A stretch of DNA of 34,245 nt from Rikenellaceae bacterium (GCA_900767405.1 CAAFZB010000044.1:1-34245), one strand, 5' to 3'. Positions 1 to 6,968 are shown, counted from the first letter of the stretch. Notes: generated by a model from the sequence alone, not told the origin. Made by a program: numbers and translations.

Positions 1-2
1 CT

Positions 3-200
3 GCCAGAGTTATCGGAGAAGCCGGAAAGAGACAGGCACCGATGCCTCCCGCCCACAAGATGCACAAGAAAGCAAAAGCTCACGCGCATATCTGCGAATG
101 CCGCCACCACAGGCACTGCGACCGTTATTGCAAGTGCCACAACTGCAAACATAACAGGAATTGCAGGCATAATCGGGGCAGGCACTACAATTATCGGTAA
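3..200 (+). CDS. C-terminal end of a Cys/His-rich protein (partial)
   Basis: The gene is cut by the window start; the frame opens at base 3 and ends with TAA at 198-200, leaving 65 residues. The last 40 residues are dominated by Cys, His, Arg and Asn, with closely spaced CEC, YCKCHNC, CKHN and CRHN motifs, nine His and eight Cys-type positions in a pattern that repeats roughly C-[K/R]-H-N-R. All Cys codons are TGC. This looks like a metal-binding or Cys/His-rich tail, but the family is not recognised. A second open frame (base 1 to TAA at 208-210) gives a hydrophobic Ala/Thr/Ile/Gly-rich ending and cannot be fully excluded; the repeated pattern favours the frame given here. Confidence 0.45.
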   Translation, partial: ARVIGEAGKRQAPMPPAHKMHKKAKAHAHICECRHHRHCDRYCKCHNCKHNRNCRHNRGRHYNYR

Positions 201-208
201 TAACAACT

Positions 209-233
209 AAAGGTCGACAAGTTGTCGACCTTT
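209..233. terminator. Near-perfect 12-bp inverted repeat, likely bidirectional terminator
   Basis: The arms AAAGGTCGACAA and TTGTCGACCTTT flank a single central G, so a 10-bp stem with a 5-nt loop can form. It lies between the rightward Cys/His-rich gene and the leftward tRNA-Met, with T-rich sequence after the hairpin on both strands (weak on the plus strand). Its position between two converging transcripts supports a shared terminator. Confidence 0.7.
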
Positions 234-239
234 ATCGTG

Positions 240-313
240 TAGCGGGAGTGGGGCATGATCCCACGACCTCCGGATTATGAATCCGACGCTCTAGCCAGCT
301 GAGCTACCCCGCC
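240..313 (-). tRNA. tRNA-Met (anticodon CAT)
   Basis: The minus strand folds into a cloverleaf. The acceptor GGCGGGG pairs with TCCCGCT (a G-T pair at each end), the D stem is GCTC/GAGC, and the anticodon loop TTCATAA carries CAT. The variable loop is AGGTC and the T stem GTGGG/CCCAC. CCA is not encoded. The anticodon stem lacks the three G-C pairs of an initiator, so this is elongator Met, or possibly tRNA-Ile with a modified CAT. The T loop reads ATCATGC, so the normal T54 and A58 are A and T. A strong promoter lies 11 nt upstream. Confidence 0.9.
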
Positions 314-324
314 ATCGCGGAGTG

Positions 325-354
325 CAAAGTTAGCCCAAAATTCCAATAATCCAA
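325..354 (-). promoter_or_regulatory. Promoter of tRNA-Met: TTG-N19-TAACTTTG
   Basis: On the minus strand the -7 box TAACTTTG (325-332) is preceded by TTG at 352-354 with a spacer of exactly 19 nt, matching the Bacteroidota housekeeping promoter. The tRNA 5' end is 11 nt downstream of the box, so the leader would be about 7 nt. Confidence 0.75.
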
Positions 355-364
355 AAAACCTCCC

Positions 365-372
365 TAAATTTG
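365..372 (+). promoter_or_regulatory. -7 box TAAATTTG, 4 nt before the ATG at 377
   Basis: TAAATTTG is followed by C, as in the extended Bacteroidota consensus. Only four bases (CACT) separate it from the ATG at 377. With transcription expected to start about 4-7 nt after the box, the mRNA would begin at or next to this ATG or the second ATG at 383. No TTG is present at the -33 position. Confidence 0.5.
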
Positions 373-376
373 CACT

Positions 377-1570
377 ATGACTATGAAAGTTCGTTTTTAC
401 AATATACCTGTGGCAATAGTTTTTTTTCTGGTTTTGTCCTTTGCCGCAAATGCACAGACCTGCCGGGTTCACGGCAGGATATTTTTTCTGGACAGCCTCA
501 CTCACCCCGCCCAAAACGTCACAATCTTCAACCCCAGGACCAGCCACGGCACCATAAGCGAAGAGAACGGGACCTTCAGTCTGAACCTCAAGGCCAGCGG
601 CAAAGGAGAGAAATACAGCCTGGAGTTCTCCCACATAGGATATGAAAGCGTCCTCAAAGAAGTCACCTGCAAGCCGTCCCAGGACATTGACCTTGGAGAA
701 ATAGTGCTGGAAGAGCAGCTGATAATGCTTCCCACCGCCTATGTCACTCCAAAATACAAAACTGCCGCAGATTATATCCTGGCTCAGGTGAGAAAACGCG
801 CCAAAGAAAACAGGAAGGCTCACCCAAACTATAATGCCACCATCACTTATTCGGGTCAGACCCATCATATACCGCTCATTTCGAAGGTGCTTCCCGGAAT
901 CGCCGAAGGCGCGGTGAAGGCTGCCGCATCAATGCTCGGCCTGGGCAATTGCGTCAGATATGCAATGGATACCGACGACCTGTGCGGAGAGGCCTCCTGC
1001 GAGCGCAGTGTAAATGGAAACTCCACCCGGGACTACAATGCACGGATAGTAAGAAGCAGCACCTCTCTTCCCAAAAAGGTTGAAAAGGAGCTCAAGGGCG
1101 TGTTCAAATACATAGACCTGTTCGATTTCCTTTATTCCGATGATTGCCTGTGGGGATTGAACAACCATTACCGCTACCATTTCACCCACACAGGCACCTA
1201 TATGTGGAACGGGAAATATGTCGACATCCTTAAATGGAAAGGCAGACGGGGATTCCTGTCGGCCACCATCCACGTGGTTCAGGACGACTGGGGCATACTC
1301 AAGATCGAGGCAGGATATCAGGACAAGATGATCCTATGCGAATCCAGGGACCGGGGTGACGGAGTCTATATGCCTGTAAGCCTCGTGGTCACTCCCTCGT
1401 TTTTCCCTGTCATCAAGGCAAGCAAGATACCAAAGTACATAGAGGATGTCAACGCCGACAAAAGGATTGGCAAAGGCGTGAAGAAAAAAATAATATCCGT
1501 GCTCGAGGCCAACTCCGACAAGGATATCCATCCGTATATCATAGGCCGTATTTCGGTAAGATATTATTAG
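377..1570 (+). CDS. Secreted protein with carboxypeptidase-regulatory-like domain
   Basis: This 397-residue protein starts with a signal peptide (hydrophobic stretch about residues 9-25, ending AANAQ). About residues 28-115 resemble a CarboxypepD_reg-like beta-sandwich (GRIFFLDSLTHPAQNVTIFN, then GTFSLNL and FSHIGYES), a module common at the N-terminus of Bacteroidota envelope proteins. The rest has an arrangement seen in DUF5686-type proteins (a helical YILAQVRKRAKENRK segment followed by beta-rich sequence) but no full barrel, and no catalytic motif is visible. Two in-frame ATGs (377 and 383) are possible starts. It stands alone: the next gene follows after 87 bp with its own -7 box. Exact function is unknown; an envelope or periplasmic role is inferred from the signal peptide and domain. 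Confidence 0.8.
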   Translation: MTMKVRFYNIPVAIVFFLVLSFAANAQTCRVHGRIFFLDSLTHPAQNVTIFNPRTSHGTISEENGTFSLNLKASGKGEKYSLEFSHIGYESVLKEVTCKPSQDIDLGEIVLEEQLIMLPTAYVTPKYKTAADYILAQVRKRAKENRKAHPNYNATITYSGQTHHIPLISKVLPGIAEGAVKAAASMLGLGNCVRYAMDTDDLCGEASCERSVNGNSTRDYNARIVRSSTSLPKKVEKELKGVFKYIDLFDFLYSDDCLWGLNNHYRYHFTHTGTYMWNGKYVDILKWKGRRGFLSATIHVVQDDWGILKIEAGYQDKMILCESRDRGDGVYMPVSLVVTPSFFPVIKASKIPKYIEDVNADKRIGKGVKKKIISVLEANSDKDIHPYIIGRISVRYY

Positions 1571-1607
1571 CGGATACTTGCCACGGATGTTTTTTCCGTA
1601 TTTTTTG

Positions 1608-1615
1608 TATTTTTG
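1608..1615 (+). promoter_or_regulatory. -7 box TATTTTTG for the 1658-4942 operon
   Basis: TATTTTTG lies 42 nt before the ATG at 1658, in the gap after the preceding gene. A second, slightly off-consensus TATTTTTTG overlaps just upstream. No clear -33 TTG is seen at 19 nt. Confidence 0.5.
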
Positions 1616-1657
1616 TAAGAATCTGCCGGTGTATCAAATACTAACAAAAAAAGAGAA

Positions 1658-1960
1658 ATGGGAATATTCAATATGTTCGGCGAGCAGGAGCACAGAGTGT
1701 TCAACTACAAGCCCATATATTACGACAAGGAAAAAGACGAACTCAAGCAGAAGTTCGGAATGGTGGACGGCACTATGGACAAAGAGAAGGAACAGGGAAC
1801 CTATGTTCCCGGATCCTACATAAAAGGGTCTATGCGTGACGGCCGTTACAAGAGCTCCAAATCGGCTTCCGGCCGCGCCCAGAACCTTATCGGCTTGGTA
1901 GGCCTGCTGCTTGTTGCAGCCATTCTCATATACATTGCAAAATTCTATTCTCTTCTATAG
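1658..1960 (+). CDS. Small protein with a single C-terminal membrane anchor
   Basis: This 100-residue protein has a charged, Tyr-rich N-terminal part (YKPIYYDKEKDELKQ) and one hydrophobic segment near residues 76-95 ending KFYSLL, with no signal peptide, so it is probably tail-anchored with its N-terminus in the cytosol. Bacteroidales homologues beside mutL are known to me under the misleading label riboflavin synthase subunit beta; nothing in the sequence supports that activity. Its TAG stop shares one base with the GTG start of mutL (TAGTG), so the two are translationally linked. Function unknown. Confidence 0.8.
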   Translation: MGIFNMFGEQEHRVFNYKPIYYDKEKDELKQKFGMVDGTMDKEKEQGTYVPGSYIKGSMRDGRYKSSKSASGRAQNLIGLVGLLLVAAILIYIAKFYSLL

Positions 1961-3747
1961 TGGGAAATCTTAAAGTTCTTCCGGCAGACATTGCCAATAT
2001 GATTGCCGCCGGGGAGGTGGTGCAGAGGCCTGCTTCCGTCGTCAAGGAGCTTATGGAAAACGCCGTCGACTCCGGTGCCGACCAGATTGGCGTTTACATC
2101 ACAGACTCCGGCCGTACCCTCATAAAGGTCATAGACAACGGCTGCGGTATGTCCAAACCCGATGCAATGCTGTGCTTCGAGCGCCACGCCACCTCCAAGA
2201 TAGGCAAGAGCGAAGACCTTGAGAATATTCTTACGTACGGATTCCGGGGAGAGGCGCTGCCTTCCATAAGTGCAGTCGCCGAGATAGTGCTCAAAACCCG
2301 CAGGAGCCTCGACGAAATGGGAACCCAGGTGAGCATCGGAGGGTTCGGCACCCAGAAGGTCAGTGAATGTTCCTGCCCGGCAGGTTCTGCCTTCGAAGTA
2401 AGGAACCTTTTCTACAACACCCCGGCCCGGCGCAAATTCCTCAAAAGCGACGTAGTGGAATTCAAGCACATAATAGAGGAGTTCCAACGCATCGCGCTAT
2501 GCTGCCCCAACATTGCCTTCAGCCTCAACCATAACGGCAAGGATATCTTTGTTTTAAAGAAGGCGAAATCTCTTAAATACAGAATATTAGACCTACTTGG
2601 TTCAACCGTTGTTTCAGATGTTGTAGACGTACAGCTCAACACCTCGACCGTAAATATCAACGGGTTTATAGGCAGGCCCGACACGGCAAAAAAGACATCC
2701 GGAAACCAATATCTGTTCGTAAACGGAAGGTTCTTCCGCAGCGCTTACCTTCACAAGGCAGTGCTCAAAGGATACGAAGAACTTATCCCCGAGGGGATGA
2801 ATCCGCCCTACTTCCTCTACCTGGAGGTGGACCCCCACAACATAGACGTGAACATTCATCCCACCAAAACCGAAGTCAAGTTCGAAGATGAACCCGTAAT
2901 CTTCCAGACTCTGTACGCCTGCATCAAGGAAACCCTCGGCCGCAATTCCTTCGGAGCCACGATCGACTTCGACGGCGCGGGAGCCATAGACCTCCCATCC
3001 CTCGGAAAAAGTTTCGAGGAATACCGTGGAGCGGTGGAAGCCCCCAGACTCAACCTCGATCCAACATATAATCCCTTCAATACCTCTTCAAAGACCCAGG
3101 CCAGCCAGCCGGAGCCCTCTCAAGGCCGGTTTACGGCTAAAGCCGATGATTACGGCCGCCTGTTCGAGGAAAGGATCTACCAGGAGGGAAGGGCGATGGT
3201 GCTGAACGAAAAGTACGTCGTTGCCAAATCGGCATCGGGCCTTATGATGGTGAACATCAGGCGCGCCAACGAAAGAATCCTGTATGAGAAAGCCCTCAAG
3301 GCGCTGGGAAAGGACAAGCATATATCCCAGACGGTGATGTTCCCCGTAAAGGTTCATACCGGCGTTCAGAATCAGCTTCTGCTTGAAGGGAATTCGGCAC
3401 TGCTCCAAAGCCTCGGTTTCGACATCTGCCCGGAAGGGCAGGACTGCGTTGTAGTTAACGGAATACCGGAAGGTTATACCGGCAATCTGGACAAAATTGA
3501 CAGTATTGTCAGCGACATATGCACCATTCTGTCAGACGGGACATCTGCCCTCAACGAGGTCATGCAAACTTCTATGGCCCGTAAATTCGCCCTTCTGGGG
3601 GCCCTGAATGCACAAAAGACCGACTCCCCGCAAAAAGCCCTCACTCTTCTTGACACGCTTTTTGCCTGTGAGAATTCAGAAACCACTCCCGACGGCAGGA
3701 GGATTGTTTCCGTCCTGAGCGTCGAGGAAATAGAAAAACGATTCTGA
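1960..3747 (+). CDS. mutL: DNA mismatch repair protein MutL
   Basis: MutL links mismatch recognition by MutS to strand removal. The N-terminal GHKL ATPase is complete: E30 and N34 in the KELMENAVDSGA helix, DNGCGM at 59-64, and GFRGEALPSIS at 94-104. A variable linker (about 340-400) precedes a C-terminal dimerisation domain. The endonuclease motif DQHA(X)2E(X)4E is not conserved: the aligned segment at 431-443 reads VNIRRANERILYE, and the usual CPHGRP near the C-terminus is TPDGRR (576-581). It starts at GTG overlapping the upstream stop, which puts the canonical LPADIANMIAAGEV at the right distance; its TGA overlaps the next ATG. Length (595 aa) is normal for the phylum. Confidence 0.95.
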   Translation: MGNLKVLPADIANMIAAGEVVQRPASVVKELMENAVDSGADQIGVYITDSGRTLIKVIDNGCGMSKPDAMLCFERHATSKIGKSEDLENILTYGFRGEALPSISAVAEIVLKTRRSLDEMGTQVSIGGFGTQKVSECSCPAGSAFEVRNLFYNTPARRKFLKSDVVEFKHIIEEFQRIALCCPNIAFSLNHNGKDIFVLKKAKSLKYRILDLLGSTVVSDVVDVQLNTSTVNINGFIGRPDTAKKTSGNQYLFVNGRFFRSAYLHKAVLKGYEELIPEGMNPPYFLYLEVDPHNIDVNIHPTKTEVKFEDEPVIFQTLYACIKETLGRNSFGATIDFDGAGAIDLPSLGKSFEEYRGAVEAPRLNLDPTYNPFNTSSKTQASQPEPSQGRFTAKADDYGRLFEERIYQEGRAMVLNEKYVVAKSASGLMMVNIRRANERILYEKALKALGKDKHISQTVMFPVKVHTGVQNQLLLEGNSALLQSLGFDICPEGQDCVVVNGIPEGYTGNLDKIDSIVSDICTILSDGTSALNEVMQTSMARKFALLGALNAQKTDSPQKALTLLDTLFACENSETTPDGRRIVSVLSVEEIEKRF

Positions 3748-4373
3748 TGGCATTTTTAAACGACGTACCAAAGGTTACCAGAAATATCATAATGGTAAAC
3801 ATCCTGGTGTATATAGCCACCTTGCTTAACCAGAGTTTCATAATACGATATTTCGCACTGTTTTATCCGGCTTCGCCCTTCTTCCTTGCCTGGCAGCCGT
3901 TGACCCACCTGTTCGTACACGGAGGATTCTTCCATCTGTTCTTCAATATGTACACCCTTATGATTTTCGGAGGGGTGGTGGAACGTATAATAGGAGAGAA
4001 GAAGTTCCTTATCCTGTACTTTATCTGCGGTCTTGGAGCTGCCGGTCTGCACCTTGCAGTCCAGGCTATCGGCGGAGGTTCCAACATACCCTGCGTGGGA
4101 GCCTCGGGTGCAGTTTACGGAGTCATCCTGGCTTATGCGATGCTGTTCCCCGATTCAAGACTTACACTGCTCTTCCCTCCGGTTACCCTGAGCGCAAAGA
4201 AGATGGTACTTATCTTCCTTGGAATCGAACTCGTTGCCGGCATATTCGGCTCCGGGTATGTGACCAGCCTGTCGGACGGAATCGCTCACTTTGCACACCT
4301 CGGAGGAATGCTTTTCGCCTTCCTCCTAATCACTCTTTGGAGAAGGAAAGGAACACTATTTGACAGAGACTAA
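3747..4373 (+). CDS. Rhomboid family intramembrane serine protease
   Basis: This 208-residue, six-helix membrane protein carries the rhomboid catalytic set: HLFFN (H63 and N67, oxyanion region), the nucleophile S120 in GASGAVYG, and H184 in AHFAHLGG, giving a Ser-His dyad. Rhomboids cleave transmembrane substrates within the bilayer; the substrate here is unknown. It is sandwiched in the mutL operon (TGATG overlap with mutL, TAATG overlap with tsaC), so it is co-transcribed with DNA-repair and tRNA-modification genes, a conserved but unexplained type of arrangement. Confidence 0.92.
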   Translation: MAFLNDVPKVTRNIIMVNILVYIATLLNQSFIIRYFALFYPASPFFLAWQPLTHLFVHGGFFHLFFNMYTLMIFGGVVERIIGEKKFLILYFICGLGAAGLHLAVQAIGGGSNIPCVGASGAVYGVILAYAMLFPDSRLTLLFPPVTLSAKKMVLIFLGIELVAGIFGSGYVTSLSDGIAHFAHLGGMLFAFLLITLWRRKGTLFDRD

Positions 4374-4942
4374 TGGAATTGCAAGAAATAATTAAAGAAG
4401 CTCTTGAGGTTCTTAAAAAAGGCGGAGTCATCCTGTATCCAACCGATACGATATGGGGAATAGGCTGTGACGCCACAAACGAAGAAGCCGTAAGAAAGGT
4501 TTTCGAAATAAAGAAAAGGGCCGACAGCAAGTCCCTCGTCCTGCTTGCCAGCGACCTTGATATGGTAGCCCGCTACGTCAAGGAAATACCCTCCATCGCC
4601 GTGGACCTCGTAGAGGTTAACGACCGGCCTATGACTATCGTCTATCCTCAGGGGCAGCTGCTTGCGCCGTCTACATTGGCCGCAGACGGGTCTGTGGGAA
4701 TAAGGATTCCATTGAACGATTTCTGCAAGGAGCTTGTCAGGAGGCTCAGGCATCCGCTTGTAAGTACATCTGCAAACGTTTCGGGAGAAAGTTCGCCACG
4801 CTGCTTCAAGGATATCCCGCAAAGTATCAGGGATGCTATGGACTATATCGTTCCCCGGCAGCTGGAAGCCGATTCCACCGGGCAGGCATCCCAGATCCTC
4901 AAAGTCGGACTAAAGGGCGAAATCGAGATAATAAGAGCGTAA
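4373..4942 (+). CDS. tsaC: L-threonylcarbamoyladenylate synthase (YrdC/Sua5 family)
   Basis: The enzyme makes threonylcarbamoyl-AMP from threonine, bicarbonate and ATP, the first step of t6A37 modification of ANN-decoding tRNAs. The 189-residue single YrdC domain (no Sua5 C-terminal domain) shows the family signatures GGVILYPTDTIWGIGCDA (17-34), KKRADSKSLVLL, MTIVYP (87-91), VGIRIP (108-113) and STSANVSGE (131-139). Last gene of the operon beginning at 1658; its ATG overlaps the rhomboid stop and a hairpin follows 2 nt after its TAA. Confidence 0.92.
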   Translation: MELQEIIKEALEVLKKGGVILYPTDTIWGIGCDATNEEAVRKVFEIKKRADSKSLVLLASDLDMVARYVKEIPSIAVDLVEVNDRPMTIVYPQGQLLAPSTLAADGSVGIRIPLNDFCKELVRRLRHPLVSTSANVSGESSPRCFKDIPQSIRDAMDYIVPRQLEADSTGQASQILKVGLKGEIEIIRA

Positions 4943-4944
4943 AA

Positions 4945-4969
4945 AAAGCTGGCCGTCACGGTCAGCTTT
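4945..4969. terminator. Rho-independent terminator between convergent genes
   Basis: AAAGCTGGCCG and CGGTCAGCTTT form an 11-bp stem (one G-T pair) around TCA. An A-run precedes it and an ACTTTTT tract follows, so it can work in both directions: for the tsaC operon rightward and the Cys-rich lipoprotein gene leftward. Confidence 0.8.
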
Positions 4970-4990
4970 AACTTTTTGAGATGGTTGCAA

Positions 4991-5194
4991 TTACTCAGCA
5001 ACAGTCTCTGCAGCAGTCTCTACAGCGCAAGAGTCGCAACCTGCAGCGCAAGAATCTGCACACTCTGTGCATTCTGTGCATTCTGTTGCAACAGCTTCCT
5101 CAGCTGCAGCCTCTTCTGCCTTCTTGTTATTGCAGCAAGAAGCAACAGCTACCAACATAGCAGCAACTGCGAGAACAGAAAATACCTTCTTCAT
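4991..5194 (-). CDS. Cys-rich small lipoprotein
   Basis: A 67-residue protein with a lipoprotein signal peptide ending in lipobox VASC (lipidated C20, followed by C21). The mature part has an Ala/Glu-rich stretch and then six Cys at 39, 42, 45, 49, 53 and 56 (C-x2-C-x2-C-x3-C-x3-C-x2-C), from a TEC triplet repeat followed by DSC/GCDSC, and ends in a short acidic tail. This layout could bind a metal or act in redox chemistry, but it resembles no family I can name. It has its own strong promoter (TTG-N19-TATCTTTG), a leader of about 50 nt, and a terminator, so it is a monocistronic, probably well-expressed gene. Small lipoproteins of this Ala/Glu/Cys type occur in Bacteroidales. Confidence 0.85.
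   Translation of the reverse strand: MKKVFSVLAVAAMLVAVASCCNNKKAEEAAAEEAVATECTECTECADSCAAGCDSCAVETAAETVAE
5064..5086 (-). repeat. 9-bp tandem repeat inside the Cys-rich lipoprotein gene
   Basis: Two perfect tandem copies of TCTGTGCAT (plus strand, 5064-5081) and a third partial copy encode the Thr-Glu-Cys repeat. Because the unit is a multiple of three, slippage would add or remove Cys triplets without breaking the frame. Confidence 0.7.
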
Positions 5195-5228
5195 TTTTAC
5201 TAACTTTAAATTGTTTGGTTATAACCTT

Positions 5229-5242
5229 GCAGAATATTCTGC
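5229..5242. promoter_or_regulatory. 14-bp perfect palindrome at the predicted start of the lipoprotein mRNA
   Basis: GCAGAATATTCTGC is its own reverse complement. It lies directly after the expected transcription start (about 5243 on the minus strand), so it is either an operator for a dimeric regulator or a hairpin at the 5' end of the mRNA. Confidence 0.45.
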
Positions 5243-5246
5243 GGCG

Positions 5247-5276
5247 CAAAGATATAGCGATTTTTTTAATTATCAA
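5247..5276 (-). promoter_or_regulatory. Promoter of Cys-rich lipoprotein: TTG-N19-TATCTTTG
   Basis: On the minus strand TTG (5274-5276) is followed by exactly 19 nt and TATCTTTG (5247-5254), with an A7 tract in the spacer. This matches the Bacteroidota housekeeping promoter; the start site would fall near 5243. Confidence 0.75.
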
Positions 5277-5300
5277 TAATTTTTTGAAAAAGTTGATAAT
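5269..5300. repeat. Inverted repeat ATTATCAA-N16-TTGATAAT over the -33 element
   Basis: Two perfect 8-bp arms (5269-5276 and 5293-5300) are 24 bp apart centre to centre. The left arm contains the -33 TTG of the lipoprotein promoter, so a dimeric regulator bound here could occlude or activate it. It also lies 12 nt beyond the stop of the phosphodiesterase gene, but lacks a GC stem and so is a poor terminator. Confidence 0.35.
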
Positions 5301-5311
5301 CAAACACTTCT

Positions 5312-5803
5312 CTACCTGGGCAATTCAAAAACCTCCATCCCCGAAATTTTTCCTTCCTCAATCTTGAATCTCAATGCCGTCCGAACAACCTGCCAGCCCT
5401 GAAGGCCTGCGGCTCCGGGATTTATATACATCATAGAACGCTCCCTGTCCCTCATAACCTTGAGGATGTGCGAATGCCCACAGACGAAGATGTCGGGCTT
5501 GACGCTGTCTATCAAGGCATATGCCCGGTAATCATAATGTCCCGGGGAACCGCCGATGTGCGTCATAAGAACCTTCAGCCCTTCACATTCGAAGTTCTGT
5601 ACCGCAGGATACAGCCATCGTACCAGCTGGCCGTCACAGTTCCCGTGGACCCCGATAACCTTCTTGAAACCGCTTATCCTTTGGGTGAATTCCTCATCGC
5701 CTCCCCAATCCCCGGCGTGCCAGATGCAGTCTACAGGTTCGAGAAAGCGACGGAATTCATCGTCAAATACCCCGTGGGTGTCACTTATGAGTCCAATGTA
5801 CAC
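5312..5803 (-). CDS. YfcE/MJ0936-type metallophosphodiesterase
   Basis: This 163-residue protein is a minimal calcineurin-like phosphoesterase with the metal-binding motifs in order: SDTHG (D8, H10), HAGDWG, GNCD, a His in MTHIGG, and CGHSH. Enzymes of this family hydrolyse phosphodiesters with a di-metal centre; the natural substrate is usually unknown. GTG start (VYIGL...) places the first beta strand normally. It lies 13 nt downstream of the DUF5009 gene, last in the radA-rsmE-DUF5009 operon. Confidence 0.88.
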   Translation of the reverse strand: MYIGLISDTHGVFDDEFRRFLEPVDCIWHAGDWGGDEEFTQRISGFKKVIGVHGNCDGQLVRWLYPAVQNFECEGLKVLMTHIGGSPGHYDYRAYALIDSVKPDIFVCGHSHILKVMRDRERSMMYINPGAAGLQGWQVVRTALRFKIEEGKISGMEVFELPR

Positions 5804-5816
5804 TCCCCGGAGGCTT

Positions 5817-6968
5817 TTAGAGTTTTACGAATATCTTCCTGCGGTAAAGAATCCAAAGCAGGCCCAGAATGATGAGAGCAAACAGTACGGAGTGGCAGAA
5901 TGACAAGAACTCGTTGGCTCCGAACCAGGTGGAAGTGCTGTAGTGGAAGAACTGATAGCTCTTCACTATTACGGCGCTCAGGATGAAAGCCATCATAGCA
6001 TTCATTCCCATTACTTTAAACGGCTTGAAAGGCTTCTTTATGCCCTTTATGTCCACACAGTAGATAAAGAATGCAAAAGCAATCATAGCCCAGCCTCCGG
6101 CATACAGGACGTAAGACGGGGTCCAGAGCGCTTTGCTTATGGGAACCCAGATGCTCAGAAGTTCGGCAGCGGCAAGGCTTACCATACCCAATACGAATAC
6201 CCGGCTTGAGGTGTCTCCGCTTAGGGTCCCGGCTTTTGTATCCTTGCGCACGAGCAGGCCTATGAGGTAACCAAGAAGGCACGATGCCGCTCCTGTCATT
6301 GCCCCCAGAGGACCTTCAGGGTCAAAGGCGGCCCTTGTTCCGTCATCGAAGGAATATCCGTGATAAACGTGGCTGTCTCCAAGCAGGGCAACGTCTATCT
6401 TGCGTGAAATTGTTCCTTCCAGAGTGAACGGACCGGGCTCGGTTCCGAATGCCACCAGAATTGCCGTATATGCAACGCACAGAGCTGCAATGGCTATTCC
6501 AACCTTCCTGGGGGTCTTCAACCAGAAAATGAGCAGACCGGCAATAAGATACGAGCAGGCTATTCTCTGAAGCACCCCGAAAATTCTTCTTCCCTGAAAC
6601 CATTCCACCCAGTTGTCCCAGCCGAATACCAGATGCCCGTTATCGGTCGGGAAGAATGGATACATATTCAAGGCAAATCCAATTGCGAAGATGGCCAGGG
6701 ACCTCTTGATGATCTTCCATACCCCCGCTTTCCCGTTACTCTCGAATTTGGAAAGGGAAAAGGCCATTGCACAACCCATACAGAAGATGAAAAACGGGTA
6801 GATGAGGTCGGTAGGCGTACATCCGAACCAGGCTGCGTGCTTCAGGGGAGCATACATATGAGACCAGGTCCCGGGATTGTTCACCATGCACATAAAAGTG
6901 ACAGTGAGGCCGCGGAGTATATCCAGCGACTCCAGGCGTCCTTTTGTTAACGTTTTTTGTTCGTTCAT
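5817..6968 (-). CDS. DUF5009 / heparan-alpha-glucosaminide N-acetyltransferase-like membrane protein
   Basis: A 383-residue polytopic membrane protein of the COG4299 (NagX-like, DUF5009) family, recognised by the N-terminal RLESLDILRGLTV and the CTPTDLIYPFFIFCMGCAMA segment. Relatives include lysosomal HGSNAT, which acetylates terminal glucosamine across a membrane; the bacterial substrate is not established. The ATG at 6968 overlaps the rsmE stop (ATGA), so it was chosen over an upstream TTG. About ten hydrophobic segments are visible. Followed closely by the phosphodiesterase. Confidence 0.85.
   Translation of the reverse strand: MNEQKTLTKGRLESLDILRGLTVTFMCMVNNPGTWSHMYAPLKHAAWFGCTPTDLIYPFFIFCMGCAMAFSLSKFESNGKAGVWKIIKRSLAIFAIGFALNMYPFFPTDNGHLVFGWDNWVEWFQGRRIFGVLQRIACSYLIAGLLIFWLKTPRKVGIAIAALCVAYTAILVAFGTEPGPFTLEGTISRKIDVALLGDSHVYHGYSFDDGTRAAFDPEGPLGAMTGAASCLLGYLIGLLVRKDTKAGTLSGDTSSRVFVLGMVSLAAAELLSIWVPISKALWTPSYVLYAGGWAMIAFAFFIYCVDIKGIKKPFKPFKVMGMNAMMAFILSAVIVKSYQFFHYSTSTWFGANEFLSFCHSVLFALIILGLLWILYRRKIFVKL

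Noticed and set aside
1..210. Alternative frame of the first partial gene ending TAA at 208-210
   Set aside because: It gives a hydrophobic Ala/Thr/Ile/Gly tail without pattern; the Cys/His repeat in the other frame is more consistent, though this remains the less certain of my calls.
5269..5300. AT-rich inverted repeat as terminator of the phosphodiesterase gene
   Set aside because: The stem has only AT-rich pairs and is followed by an A-run on the minus strand, not T; its overlap with the -33 element suits a regulatory role better.
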